Source: Planctomycetota bacterium
GTDB taxonomy: Bacteria > Planctomycetota > Phycisphaerae > Phycisphaerales > UBA1924
Length of the DNA: 53,008 nucleotides
Assembly (NCBI GenBank): GCA_018242605.1
Contig: JAFEBP010000010.1
Coordinates: 1-53,008 of the forward strand
Direction: 5' to 3'
A model generated the notes under the pieces. It ran no database searches and was not told where the DNA came from. It saw only the letters and a program-made list of their open reading frames with translations. This document shows, in pieces, positions 17,646 through 25,908 of this stretch. The translations under genes were made by a program, and so were the position numbers. Within the stretch, counting starts at the first letter, position 1; each line of letters opens with the position of its first letter.

Positions 17646-18824
17646 ATGATCGGCGACGGATGGAACGAAGAACCCTCGGTGCGGCCCGACGTGCCCGCGC
17701 CGGGCGAACCCAGGCGCGTGGCGGTGGTGACCGGTTCGCGCGCGGAGTTCGGGTTGCTGCGGCCGGTGATGCTCGCCGTGGCGAAGCGGGCCGACCTGAC
17801 GCTCATGTGCATCGCCGCGGGCAGCCACCTCGTCGGCAACATGCGCTCGTACTACGACGTGAAGGCCGACTTCAACATCGCCGACATCGTGCCGATGCAG
17901 GAGAGCGGCCGCAGCGGGCGGAGCGCCGACGTTCAGTCCGTGGCGCGGGGCGTGGCCCGCTTCGGGCGTGCGTTCGAAAAGCTCTCGCCTCAGTGGGTCG
18001 TGGTGCTGGGGGACCGCATCGAAGCCTTCGCCGCGGCCACCGCCGCGAGCATCGGCGGCTACGGCCTGGCGCACGTTCACGGGGGCGATCGGGCCGAGGG
18101 CGTGGCCGATGAGGCGATGCGCCACGCCATCACCAAGCTCGCGCACCTGCACCTGGCGGCGACCCCCCAATCCGCCGAGCGAATCGTGCGCATGGGCGAA
18201 CGGCCATCCAACGTGCACACGGTGGGCTCCCCGGCGATCGACGCCATCGCGGACATCCCGCCGTTGGACGACGGGGCGTTCGCCGAACTCGGCTCGCCCG
18301 ACGCCGTGCTGCTCATGCACCCCACCGGCCGCAGCGAGGAGCAGGAAGAAGCCGTCGCGGCCGCCGCGTTGGAAGCCCTCGCGGGACGCCGTGTGCTGGC
18401 GCTGTATCCGAATCTCGATCCCGGGCGCGAGGGCATTCTGCGCGCGATCCTGAACTCGGGGGTGGCGAACCGCGAGCATCTGCCCCGCGGCGGCTTCGTC
18501 GGCCTGCTCAAGCGCCTCGCCGCGTCCCGCGGCGTGCTGGTGGGCAACAGCTCCGCTGCGTTGATCGAAGCCGCGGCGCTGAAGGTGGCCGCGGTAGACA
18601 TCGGCTCGCGCCAGGCCGGACGAGAGCGGTGCGGGAACGTTGTCTCCGCGGATTCAGAGCGTCCCGAAGCCATCGCCTCGGCGGTCGCGGCGGCGGGCAG
18701 ACTCAAGCTCGACGCGTTGACGCATCCGTACGGCGCGGGCAACGCGGGCGTGCGCATCGCGGAACTGCTCGCAACGGTGAATCCGCTCGAACCGGGGTTC
18801 ATCCGCAAGCGCTGCGCGTACTGA
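17646..18824 (+). CDS. neuC: UDP-N-acetylglucosamine 2-epimerase (hydrolysing), NeuC-like
   Basis: The 392-residue protein carries the NeuC/NnaA signature blocks: VVTGSRAEFGLLRPV (about 25-39), LGDRIEAFAAATAAS (near 120), AHVHGGDRAEGVADEAMRHAITKLAHLHL (near 140-168), HTVGSPAID (near 195), LYPNLDPGREG (near 258) and GNSSAALIEAAAL (near 300). The family converts UDP-GlcNAc to ManNAc and UDP in the cytosol, the first step to sialic acid or related nonulosonates. No neuB or neuA homologue is in the window, so the downstream pathway is not shown; it may instead supply ManNAc-type sugars for surface glycans. The start at ATG 17646 leaves a short unconserved N-terminal tail of about 20 residues. It ends 5 bp from the convergent MBL-fold gene. 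Confidence 0.88.
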   Translation: MIGDGWNEEPSVRPDVPAPGEPRRVAVVTGSRAEFGLLRPVMLAVAKRADLTLMCIAAGSHLVGNMRSYYDVKADFNIADIVPMQESGRSGRSADVQSVARGVARFGRAFEKLSPQWVVVLGDRIEAFAAATAASIGGYGLAHVHGGDRAEGVADEAMRHAITKLAHLHLAATPQSAERIVRMGERPSNVHTVGSPAIDAIADIPPLDDGAFAELGSPDAVLLMHPTGRSEEQEEAVAAAALEALAGRRVLALYPNLDPGREGILRAILNSGVANREHLPRGGFVGLLKRLAASRGVLVGNSSAALIEAAALKVAAVDIGSRQAGRERCGNVVSADSERPEAIASAVAAAGRLKLDALTHPYGAGNAGVRIAELLATVNPLEPGFIRKRCAY

Positions 18825-18829
18825 CCTGA

Positions 18830-19663
18830 TCAACCCCCCAGCACAAGCTCGTCGTGCGCCAGGAACATCCCCTCGGGCAACGACGCCTGGGTCTGTGCGT
18901 GCGGCAGGTCGTGAGCCATGTGGACGAAGTACGTCCGCTCTGCCCCCACCTCCGACGCGATGTTCACCGCCTGCTCGACCGTCAGGTGCGTGGGGTGGTG
19001 GCGATGCCGCAGGCAATCCAGCACCAGCGTGCGCAGTCCCCGCAGCCGCGGCCACGCCCGAGGCGGCACCGCCGACACGTCCGTGCAGTACGCCAGCGGG
19101 AAGGGCGAGCCTTCGGGCTGATCACCGTCGGCCTCGATACGCCAGCCCAGGATCGGCAGTTTGCCGTGCAGCAGCGGGATGGGCGTGAAGCGGATTCCGT
19201 GGAGCACCGTGGGCGTCGCTTCATCGATCGCGTCCTGCGGAATGCGGAACGGGATGAGCGTGGCCACGAAACTGTCGTTGATGTTGCGGTCCTTGTCGAA
19301 GATGTGCTGGTACACGCGGTGGAGATGGTCCATCGTGTGGTCGTCGGCGTAGACCTCGATGGCGGACTTCTGGACCGCGTTGAACCGCCGCACCTCGTCA
19401 AGACCGAATGTGTGATCGGCGTGGTTGTGCGTGAAGAAGATGGCGTCGCACCGGGGCAGGCCCGACCGCAAGGCCTGCTCGCGCAGGTCCGGCCCGGCAT
19501 CAAGCAGGATCACCCGCTGCGTGCCGGCACGATCCTCGAATAGCACCGCGGCCGCGGTGCGAAGCCGGCGATCCCGGGGGTCGCTGCTCGTGCACACGGT
19601 GCAGGCGCAGCCGATCATCGGTACGCCCGCGGAAGTGCCCGTGCCCAGGAAGAGAAAACGCAT
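18830..19663 (-). CDS. MBL-fold metallohydrolase, PhnP-like
   Basis: The protein is 277 residues from ATG 19663, chosen because the family begins MRFLFLGTGTSAGVPMIGC; an 11-residue longer form from 19696 is possible. The Cys cluster GCACTVC (near 18-24) is the extra zinc site typical of PhnP-type enzymes, and THNHADHTFGLDE (near 78-90) is the metallo-beta-lactamase HxHxDH motif. Further His residues appear in YCTDVSAVPP and DCLRHRHHPTHLT. PhnP cleaves cyclic ribosyl phosphates, but this subfamily includes several cyclic phosphodiesterases and no phosphonate (phn) genes are nearby, so the substrate is open. It lies 37 bp downstream of lysS on the same strand and may be co-transcribed with it. 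Confidence 0.85.
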   Translation of the reverse strand: MRFLFLGTGTSAGVPMIGCACTVCTSSDPRDRRLRTAAAVLFEDRAGTQRVILLDAGPDLREQALRSGLPRCDAIFFTHNHADHTFGLDEVRRFNAVQKSAIEVYADDHTMDHLHRVYQHIFDKDRNINDSFVATLIPFRIPQDAIDEATPTVLHGIRFTPIPLLHGKLPILGWRIEADGDQPEGSPFPLAYCTDVSAVPPRAWPRLRGLRTLVLDCLRHRHHPTHLTVEQAVNIASEVGAERTYFVHMAHDLPHAQTQASLPEGMFLAHDELVLGG

Positions 19664-19700
19664 CCCACAAGGATACATCGCGCGGACGTGCCGCACCGGA

Positions 19701-21245
19701 TCATTCTTCCGGGCGCATCATCGGGAAGAGCATCACGTCGCGGATGGTTCGCTGGTTGGTCAGGATCATCACCAGGCGGTCGATGCCCAGGCCCATGCCG
19801 CCCGCCGGGGGCATGCCCACCTTGAGCGCGCGGATGAAATCGTGGTCGAACGTCCGGAACGTCTGCTCCTCGGCGTTCTTGCCCTCGTCCAGGCCCTTGA
19901 GCTGCTCGCGGAACTTGGCCTCCTGCACGTCCGGATCGTTCAGTTCCGTGTAGTGCGGGGCGATCTCCATCCCGGCGATGAACAGGTCGGCGCGGTCCGC
20001 GAGCATGGGGTTGGAGGGCTTGGGCCGCGTGAGCGGGGAGATCGCCGCGGGGTAATCCGTGATGAACGTAGGCACGGCGTGGTCGAGCTGCGCCTCGCCT
20101 TTCTCCTCGAAGAGCTCGTTCACGAGCAGCGACGGGTCCATCGCATCGATCGCCGCGGCGAGGTTGGGCCGCATCTTCTTGAGCGTTTCGCGCGACTTGC
20201 CCGCGTCGGTCATGGGGAAGCCATACGCCTTTTCAAACAACTCGCCGTACGCCACGCGCCGGAACGGCTTGTTGTAGTCGATCGTGAGGTCGCCGAATGG
20301 CAGGACCCCCTTGCCGCCGGAGACCTCCATCGCCGCGTCGCGGACGAGGCTCTCGGTCAGTTCCATCACGGTTTCCACGTCGCCGAAGGCGTGGTAGGCC
20401 TCCAGCATCGTGAACTCGGGATTGTGCTGCTTGTCGAGGCCCTCGTTTCGGAAGTTGCGGTTGATCTCGAAGACCTTGGGCATGCCGCCCACCAGCAGGC
20501 GCTTGAGGTACAACTCGGGCGCGATGCGCATGAACAGCTTGATGTCCAGCGCGTTCATGTGGGTCACGAACGGGCGTGCCGCGGCCCCGCCCGCCAGGGT
20601 CTGGAGCATCGGGGTCTCAACTTCCAGATACCCGCGCTGCTCCAGCAAGCGGCGCACTCTGGCGACAATGCGGGAGCGGAGTTCAAAGACCTGCAGTGTC
20701 TCGGGGTTGGCCCACAGGTCCACATACCTCTGGCGGTAGCGGATCTCAACATCGTGCAGGCCTTCGTGCTTGGCCGGCGGCGGCGTGAGGCTCTTGGCCC
20801 CCGGCAGCACCTCGTCGGCCCAGATGGTGACCTCGCCCGTCTTGGTCTTCATCACCCGCCCGCCCGCGACGATCACGTCGCCCAGGTCGCTCAGCTTGGC
20901 GAGTTGGAATCCAGAGGGGCAGTCGCGCTGGCTCACGGCCACCTGCAGATCGCCGGTGGCGTCGCGGACCTGCAGCCAGATCAGTTTGCCGTTGTCGCGG
21001 AGCAGCGTGACCCGCCCGGCCACCCGCGCCTTGGCGCGGGGGTCGGCGAAGCCCGGCTCCTTGCCGTGGGCGGAGTGCTCGGCATCGGCCGCGTCGCTGT
21101 GCAGCGCTCGGGCGGCGGCGTTGGCGATCAGACCCTCGACACGCGACCCGTACGGGTTCAGCCCCAGGGCCGCAGCGGCGTCGCGGTTGGCCCGACGCTG
21201 GGCCTCCAGCTTGTGAACTTCTTCCTTGTGGATTTCTTCGGACAT
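19701..21245 (-). CDS. lysS: Lysyl-tRNA synthetase, class II
   Basis: The protein is 514 residues from ATG 21245 (MSEEIHKEEVHKLEAQR), the usual length for bacterial class II LysRS. An N-terminal OB-fold anticodon-binding domain (about 60-170) contains GRVTLLRDNGKLIWLQVRD. The catalytic core shows motif 1 (RRLLEQRGYLEVETPML), motif 2 (FRNEGLDKQHNPEFTMLE) and motif 3 (GMGLGIDRLVMIL). It charges tRNA-Lys with lysine in the cytosol. The open frame extends 84 codons upstream of this ATG, but that part is low in similarity to any LysRS start. A divergent small gene begins 389 bp away. Confidence 0.97.
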   Translation of the reverse strand: MSEEIHKEEVHKLEAQRRANRDAAAALGLNPYGSRVEGLIANAAARALHSDAADAEHSAHGKEPGFADPRAKARVAGRVTLLRDNGKLIWLQVRDATGDLQVAVSQRDCPSGFQLAKLSDLGDVIVAGGRVMKTKTGEVTIWADEVLPGAKSLTPPPAKHEGLHDVEIRYRQRYVDLWANPETLQVFELRSRIVARVRRLLEQRGYLEVETPMLQTLAGGAAARPFVTHMNALDIKLFMRIAPELYLKRLLVGGMPKVFEINRNFRNEGLDKQHNPEFTMLEAYHAFGDVETVMELTESLVRDAAMEVSGGKGVLPFGDLTIDYNKPFRRVAYGELFEKAYGFPMTDAGKSRETLKKMRPNLAAAIDAMDPSLLVNELFEEKGEAQLDHAVPTFITDYPAAISPLTRPKPSNPMLADRADLFIAGMEIAPHYTELNDPDVQEAKFREQLKGLDEGKNAEEQTFRTFDHDFIRALKVGMPPAGGMGLGIDRLVMILTNQRTIRDVMLFPMMRPEE

Positions 21246-21634
21246 TGGACGCAAGGGTACACAAAGCGAGGACGAATTGCACCCTGCCTCTGATAGAAAA
21301 GCCGCCGAGGTCTTCGCGCTGGTTCGCGCGTCGCAACGTCCGGCGCACGAAGGGACCCCGTGCCATGGCCCGGTCATCGGAGATGCTCCTGGGCCCGGTG
21401 CGACGGTCCGCCGTCCGCGCTCGCCCCACAGCCCGCGAGCGGCCGGCGTCAACCGCTGATATCGCCGCGAAAAGTCGCTCCACCGACCTATCGGCAACTT
21501 CGGGCGGGCCGCTGAGTCGTCAGCGATTCAAGGAAACCACCGAACCAAACCGCCCGGTCCGATCGACCCCGCCGCTCACCACCTCCAAGACATCGCCGCT
21601 ATACCATCCGGCCAACCCCAATCGGAGTCATCCC
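21246..21634. other. Divergent intergenic region between lysS and a small orphan gene
   Basis: This 389-bp stretch separates lysS (minus) from the 100-residue orphan (plus). Reading frames run through it, but their codons and lack of any recognisable motif argue against coding. It ends with GGAG eight bases before ATG 21635. A weak -10-like TATACC lies at 21600-21605. I see no T-box, RNA gene or repeat. Confidence 0.4.
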
Positions 21635-21937
21635 ATGCCCCAGATCATCTCAGCGCAAGTCTACCAGAACGGCAAGACCACGACCGAATCAGTGACCGTG
21701 ACTTCCACGCTCGGGTTCAGCAAGCAAGACGAAAAGATGATCGTCGAAACCACGCTGGGCTTGACGGCGCTCCACCAGTCCTCGTCTTGCCAGAATGCCC
21801 CCGCCGGGATGATCGGCTATATCCACAACTACTCCGACAACTCGATCTACGCCGTGACGGCGATGGACAAGGCCCAGAAGACCATCACCATCCCCAAGGG
21901 CGGCATCGTGAAGAACGGCGTCCATCGCTTCAAGTAA
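21635..21937 (+). CDS. Small 100-residue protein of unknown function
   Basis: The start at ATG 21635 (MPQIISAQVYQNGKTTT) has GGAG eight bases upstream. The chain is polar, rich in Thr, Ile and Lys, lacks a signal peptide and membrane segments, and alternates in a way that suggests a small beta-sandwich or barrel (VTVTSTLGFS, MIVETTLGL, YIHNYSDNSIYAVTAMD, KTITIPKGGIVKNGVHRF). Only one Cys is present. I do not recognise a family. It ends 31 bp before the Y-family polymerase gene and could share its transcript. Its clean SD, sensible composition and defined ends make it a likely real gene. Confidence 0.6.
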   Translation: MPQIISAQVYQNGKTTTESVTVTSTLGFSKQDEKMIVETTLGLTALHQSSSCQNAPAGMIGYIHNYSDNSIYAVTAMDKAQKTITIPKGGIVKNGVHRFK

Positions 21938-21968
21938 CTCGCGCCCGTCCCCGCACCGGGTCGGCACC

Positions 21969-23294
21969 ATGGACGATCCCGCCGCGAACCCCTCGGCGAA
22001 TCCGACGACTCCGCCGCCATCGGCCGAGCCGTTGCGTCATCTGTTCCTGGACCTCAACTCGTACTTCGCGTCCGTTGAGCAGCACCTGAACCCGGACCTG
22101 CGGGGCAAGCCCATCGCCGTGGTGCCCGTGCTGGCCGACGGCGGCTGCATCGTGGCGGCGTCGTACGAAGCCAAGAAGTTCGGCGTGTACACGGGCAAGC
22201 GCGTCTACGAGGCCAAGCGGCTGTGCCCGGACATCATCTTCGTCAAGACCCAGCACCGCGCGTATGTCGAGATCCACCACAAGGTGATCGCCGCGGTGGA
22301 GTCGTGCCTGCCTGTGGAGCAGGTGCTGAGCATCGATGAGATGTCCTGCCGCCTTGCCCGCGCCGAGCAGGACCCCGCGGCGGCGGTGGAACTAGCACTG
22401 CGCATCAAGAGCACAATCTCCCAGCGCATCGGCGAATCGCTGCGCTGCTCCATCGGCGTGGCGCCCAACCGCTGCCTGGCCAAACTCGCCACCGACATGC
22501 AGAAGCCCGACGGGCTGGTGGTGATTCAATCCCACGAGTTGCCGCACAAACTGCTGCACCTCAAGATCACAGACTTGCCGGGCATCGGCGCCCGCACCGC
22601 GGAGCATCTGAAAAAGAGCGGCATCGTGTCGATGGCGGATCTGTACGACCGCACCGAAGCGCAGATGGAGCGAGCCTTCGGCGGCATCATGGGGCGCTAT
22701 TGGTATCGGTGGATCCGGGGCCACGAGACCGACGACCGCCCCACCCACCGCCGCAGCATCGGCCATCAGCACGTGCTGGGGCCGGATTCCCGCAGCCGAG
22801 ACGCCGCGTGGGCCATCATCGTGCGTCTGCTTCACAAAGCCGCGGCACGCATGCGGCACCTGGGCTACTTCTCGCAGCGCATCAGCCTTTCCGTCGGGTT
22901 CGCCGGCCAGAAGCGCGGGCCCTGGGGAAGCAAGGAAGAAACCGATCCCCGCAACGCTCCGTACCACGCCGCGGCGAAGCTCCGGGGCGGCAAGCAGGAC
23001 ACCATGACCCTGCTCGCGGAGCTAAAGCCGCTCTGGGCCGGGTGTCCGAATCGAACCCCCAACTTCGTAGGCGTCACGCTGAGCGAGCTGCTTCCGGCCT
23101 CGAGCGTCACGGCGCCCCTGTTCGCCGGCGACCGTCGGCGTGAGGAGCTCTCACGCCTCATCGACGAGCTTGACGCGTCCCACGGCCCGCTCACGGTTTA
23201 CACCGGCGCCATGCACGAAGCCCGCAACAAGGCGTCGGGCGGGATCGCGTTCCGCAGCGTGCCGGACCTGAATCTGCCCGATTCGGTGCGGTGA
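21969..23294 (+). CDS. dinB: Y-family translesion DNA polymerase (DinB/Pol IV-like)
   Basis: The protein has 441 residues. After a short Pro-rich leader, residues 22-45 read LRHLFLDLNSYFASVEQHLN, the Y-family motif with the first catalytic Asp. EQVLSIDEMSC (near 118-128) supplies the catalytic Asp-Glu pair, and SIGVAPNRCLAKLATDMQKP (near 160-180) is the conserved palm/thumb block. TDLPGIGARTAEHLKKSGI (near 200-220) is the helix-hairpin-helix. The C-terminal little-finger domain follows but lacks a clear beta-clamp peptide at the end. It performs lesion bypass in DNA. It differs from classical DinB in the finger region (GGCIVAASYEAKKFGV), so it may be a lineage-specific Y-family branch. Confidence 0.9.
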   Translation: MDDPAANPSANPTTPPPSAEPLRHLFLDLNSYFASVEQHLNPDLRGKPIAVVPVLADGGCIVAASYEAKKFGVYTGKRVYEAKRLCPDIIFVKTQHRAYVEIHHKVIAAVESCLPVEQVLSIDEMSCRLARAEQDPAAAVELALRIKSTISQRIGESLRCSIGVAPNRCLAKLATDMQKPDGLVVIQSHELPHKLLHLKITDLPGIGARTAEHLKKSGIVSMADLYDRTEAQMERAFGGIMGRYWYRWIRGHETDDRPTHRRSIGHQHVLGPDSRSRDAAWAIIVRLLHKAAARMRHLGYFSQRISLSVGFAGQKRGPWGSKEETDPRNAPYHAAAKLRGGKQDTMTLLAELKPLWAGCPNRTPNFVGVTLSELLPASSVTAPLFAGDRRREELSRLIDELDASHGPLTVYTGAMHEARNKASGGIAFRSVPDLNLPDSVR

Positions 23295-23358
23295 GGCGTG
23301 ACGCCCCGGGCGCGGCTGGCCAATACAATCCGGTGTTCCCAACCCGGAGTCTTCACGC

Positions 23359-24012
23359 ATGCGACTGTTCGCCATCGCCGCCCTGATGTTCCTGCCGCTC
23401 ACCCTCGCCGGTTGCGGCGATGCCATGATCGCCGCGAAGGAGTACATGGGAATCCCTAAGCGCGACCAGATGGTGGCCCGCGTGCAGGACGCCCGCGACT
23501 CGCAGACGGCGGCCAAGGAACAGTTCAAGTCCGCGCTGGATGAGTTCCTCGCCGTGACCAAGGCCAGCGGCGGCGAGCTAGAAGCCAAGTACAAGAAGTT
23601 CAGCTCCGAATACGACGCGAGCGAGGCCGCGGCGGCCAAGGTCTCCAGCCGCATCGCCGACGTCGAGAGAGTCTCCACGGCGTTGTTCAAGGAGTGGGAG
23701 AAGGAGATCGGCACCCTCACCAACCCCGCGTACAAGGCCGACGCCCAGAAGGACCTCACCGAGTCCAAGGCTTCGTACGAAAAGCTGCACGCGAGCATGA
23801 AGACCGCCGAGGGCAAGATGGCGCCGGTGCTCGCCACGTTCAAGGAGCAGGTGACGTACCTCAAGCTCAAGCTCAATGCGCGGGCGATCGCCGGCCTTCA
23901 GGGCACGGTGCAGCAGGTCTCGATGGATGTTGACAAGCTCATCGCCGACATGAACACGAGCATCAACGAGGCGAACGCGTACATCAACCAGTTGCAGGCG
24001 ACGAAGAACTGA
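23359..24012 (+). CDS. DUF2959 family lipoprotein
   Basis: The 217-residue protein starts at ATG 23359 with a classic lipoprotein signal (MRLFAIAALMFLPLTLAGC; lipobox LAGC, Cys19). The mature part KRDQMVARVQDARDSQTAAKEQFKSALDEFLAV matches the DUF2959 signature and is followed by long amphipathic helices predicted to form a coiled coil. No enzymatic motif is visible, and the function of the family is unknown. It is anchored in the outer or inner membrane by the acylated Cys. It follows the polymerase gene by 64 bp, but there is no functional reason to link the two. Confidence 0.88.
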   Translation: MRLFAIAALMFLPLTLAGCGDAMIAAKEYMGIPKRDQMVARVQDARDSQTAAKEQFKSALDEFLAVTKASGGELEAKYKKFSSEYDASEAAAAKVSSRIADVERVSTALFKEWEKEIGTLTNPAYKADAQKDLTESKASYEKLHASMKTAEGKMAPVLATFKEQVTYLKLKLNARAIAGLQGTVQQVSMDVDKLIADMNTSINEANAYINQLQATKN

Positions 24013-24454
24013 TACCGGAAGGCATCAGGCATCAGGCATCGGGCATCGGGGATGCAAACCCCGCTGCTGCCCGGGGCTCGTATCTGCGTTGGAATTTGCC
24101 GCAGGGCTCAAGGATCGGAATGTTGCGGTTGCGGCAACAAGTGGACGCGTGACGCCTGGATTCCAGCGGCGATCGGTATGACGCCTCGGTGCTCCGCCCA
24201 CCAGGGGCCTTTTCGGCTCCGCCGCGGGATAACGGACGCCGACTTGTGCCAATGGCCCGACCGCCGCGCACGCCGGCCGGGCCGAAAGTTCGGTGGGGCT
24301 CGCTCTCGCGTGCCCGCACCGCGTGTGTTGAACGCTGCGACCCGCGGCGGGGAGAGAGGAAGTGGGTGTGATTGGCCCTGCCGCGATCCGCTGCTGCGTT
24401 CGGCCATGGTGTACCACAGGGACGCGAGCCGGGTTGCAGTCGACCGGTGACAGA
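24013..24454. other. Convergent intergenic region, mostly featureless
   Basis: This 442-bp gap lies between the DUF2959 gene and the end of the anti-sigma gene. Apart from the heptamer repeat at its left end I see no gene, and both strands have only frames with improbable codon content. Around 24155-24182 the string CTGGATTCCAGC...GGTATGACG resembles the dispersed extragenic repeats known from many bacteria, but one copy proves nothing. No T-tailed terminator is visible. Confidence 0.4.
24021..24048 (+). repeat. Short tandem heptamer repeat GGCATCR x4
   Basis: Four head-to-tail copies of a 7-base unit are present: GGCATCA twice, then GGCATCG twice, followed by GGGATG. They begin 8 bases after the stop codon of the DUF2959 gene, outside any coding sequence. 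Such heptamers can vary in copy number by slippage. No function is evident. Confidence 0.8.
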
Positions 24455-25174
24455 TTACTGAGTCGTTGCGTGATCGAGCAGCGCGGGTTCCTTGCGCGGC
24501 GTGAGTTCGTACAGCACCAGGCTCCCCACCTTGCGGCGGAACACCTTGAGTGCGCTGTCCTTGGGCAGGGTGATGCTCCGGTCGTTGCCCGAGCGGTCCA
24601 TGAACACCATCACGTGGTCTTTCTCCACGGTCGCCATAAGCGTCATCGTCTCGTCGCTGATCGGCGAGCCCACGTAGTCGTCCGCGTAGAACCAGCCGTC
24701 GAGCCGTATCGACGCGAGGTTGGAGGGAATCAGCAACCCCTGCCCGAGCCGCTCTCGCACCTTGGCCACAAACTCCTGATCGCTCTTGCAGACGAACGCG
24801 GGGTCCCAGTTGCGTTTCTCCGCGTCGGCGTAGATCGCCTCGGCGGGCACAAACTTGAACTCGCGCCGAGGCCAGTAGACCCACATCACCGCCAGCAGCA
24901 ACGACGCCGCGAGCGCCAGCATGCCGTAACGCCGCGGCGCGGACTGACGCGGCGAGCGGAAGGCGAGCGGCTGGGGCGGCGGGGCTTCTTTGGCCGACGC
25001 GTCGTACGCGAAGAGCCGGTTGAGCGAACTGTCGATGCGGTGCTGAAGTTCAACCTCACGCCGCGCCGCGTCGCTGAGGCGGGACTCGAACGCCGCCGTC
25101 TCTTCCGCGGACATCAAGCCGTCCAGGAAGCGGTCGAGCTCACCGGGGTTCACGGGCTGGCCGGGGGTGGTCAT
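24455..25174 (-). CDS. Anti-sigma factor-like single-pass membrane protein
   Basis: The protein is 239 residues from ATG 25174, whose ATGA overlaps the sigma-factor stop. The N-terminal cytosolic part (GELDRFLDGLMSAEETAAFESRLSDAARREVELQHRIDSSL) matches the helical anti-sigma layout with a D-G-x-M/L-S/P-x-E core. It lacks the HxxxCxxC zinc motif of ZAS-type anti-sigmas. A single membrane segment lies near 84-102 (MLALAASLLLAVMWVYW). The remaining 135 residues would be periplasmic and include ADDYVGSPISDETMTLMATVEKDHVMVFMDRS. It probably holds the upstream ECF factor inactive at the membrane; the signal is unknown. Confidence 0.8.
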   Translation of the reverse strand: MTTPGQPVNPGELDRFLDGLMSAEETAAFESRLSDAARREVELQHRIDSSLNRLFAYDASAKEAPPPQPLAFRSPRQSAPRRYGMLALAASLLLAVMWVYWPRREFKFVPAEAIYADAEKRNWDPAFVCKSDQEFVAKVRERLGQGLLIPSNLASIRLDGWFYADDYVGSPISDETMTLMATVEKDHVMVFMDRSGNDRSITLPKDSALKVFRRKVGSLVLYELTPRKEPALLDHATTQ

Positions 25175-25758
25175 CGCGTCCCCTCCCCACCGGCGGCGCC
25201 GGCAAGACTCGTCCGCAGCGCCGCCTTGGCGCGGTGCACGTGGCTCATCACCGTTCCCTCGGGCAGCCCCAGAGCGGAGGCGATCGATGTGTAGCTCAAC
25301 CCCTGCACGGTCCGAAGCACCAGGCACGACCGCGCCTTGTCGTCGAGCGTTTTGAGGGCCGCGGCGACCTTCGCGTCGAACGCCGCGTCGTGCGGCCCCG
25401 GCGAAGTACTCATATCGGGCCGCTCGTGGGTTCGGGAATCGTCCTCGTCCTGCCCGCGGGCCTTGGTGCGTGCCAGCTTGCGGCCCTCGTTGAGCGCCGT
25501 GTAGCGCACGATCTGACCCATCCACGCCGCGAAGCTCGTGGCGGGGTCGAAGTCATCGAGTTTGCCCATCGCGATCATCGCAGCCTCTTGAAGAACATCG
25601 TGGGCATGCGTGCGATCGCCGAGCACGGACGCGGCGATCATCCACAGCGTTTGATGGTGCGACCGGAACAACGTCGCGAACCCATCCCGATTGAGCCGCC
25701 CGCCCGCTTCGGGGTAGATTGCCCCGCCTCGGTCCGTGCGGCCATCCGGGTTGTACAT
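25171..25758 (-). CDS. ECF-type RNA polymerase sigma factor (copy 1)
   Basis: The protein is 195 residues from ATG 25758, taken because sigma region 2 starts about 25 residues in (FATLFRSHHQTLWMIAASVLGD). Region 2 includes AHDVLQEAAMIAMGKLDDFDPATSFAAWMGQIVRYTALNE. Region 4 is DAKVAAALKTLDDKARSCLVLRTVQGLSYTSIASALGLPEGTVMSHVHRAKAALR. Regions 1 and 3 are absent, as expected for ECF factors. It directs RNA polymerase to a stress or envelope regulon. It overlaps the anti-sigma gene by 4 bp. It is clearly paralogous to the ECF gene at 37878-38444. The divergent gene is a CPBP-type membrane protein. Confidence 0.93.
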   Translation of the reverse strand: MYNPDGRTDRGGAIYPEAGGRLNRDGFATLFRSHHQTLWMIAASVLGDRTHAHDVLQEAAMIAMGKLDDFDPATSFAAWMGQIVRYTALNEGRKLARTKARGQDEDDSRTHERPDMSTSPGPHDAAFDAKVAAALKTLDDKARSCLVLRTVQGLSYTSIASALGLPEGTVMSHVHRAKAALRTSLAGAAGGEGTR

Positions 25759-25908
25759 CAACTGGAAGATGTGTTGCTCCGAACGAAAACTTGCAGCAAT
25801 CCGACCACCACCCGAAGCGTACGTCCAATAAGTGCGTTTCCTCGATCCGACGTTCCGCCCTTGGCGCTGAGCCGAAACGTAGCCCCGGCCAATCCCAAGC
25901 AACCTGGG

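Noticed and set aside
24155..24182. Sequence resembling dispersed extragenic repeats (CTGGATTCC...ATGACG)
   Set aside because: Only one imperfect copy is in the window and no transposase-like gene is near.
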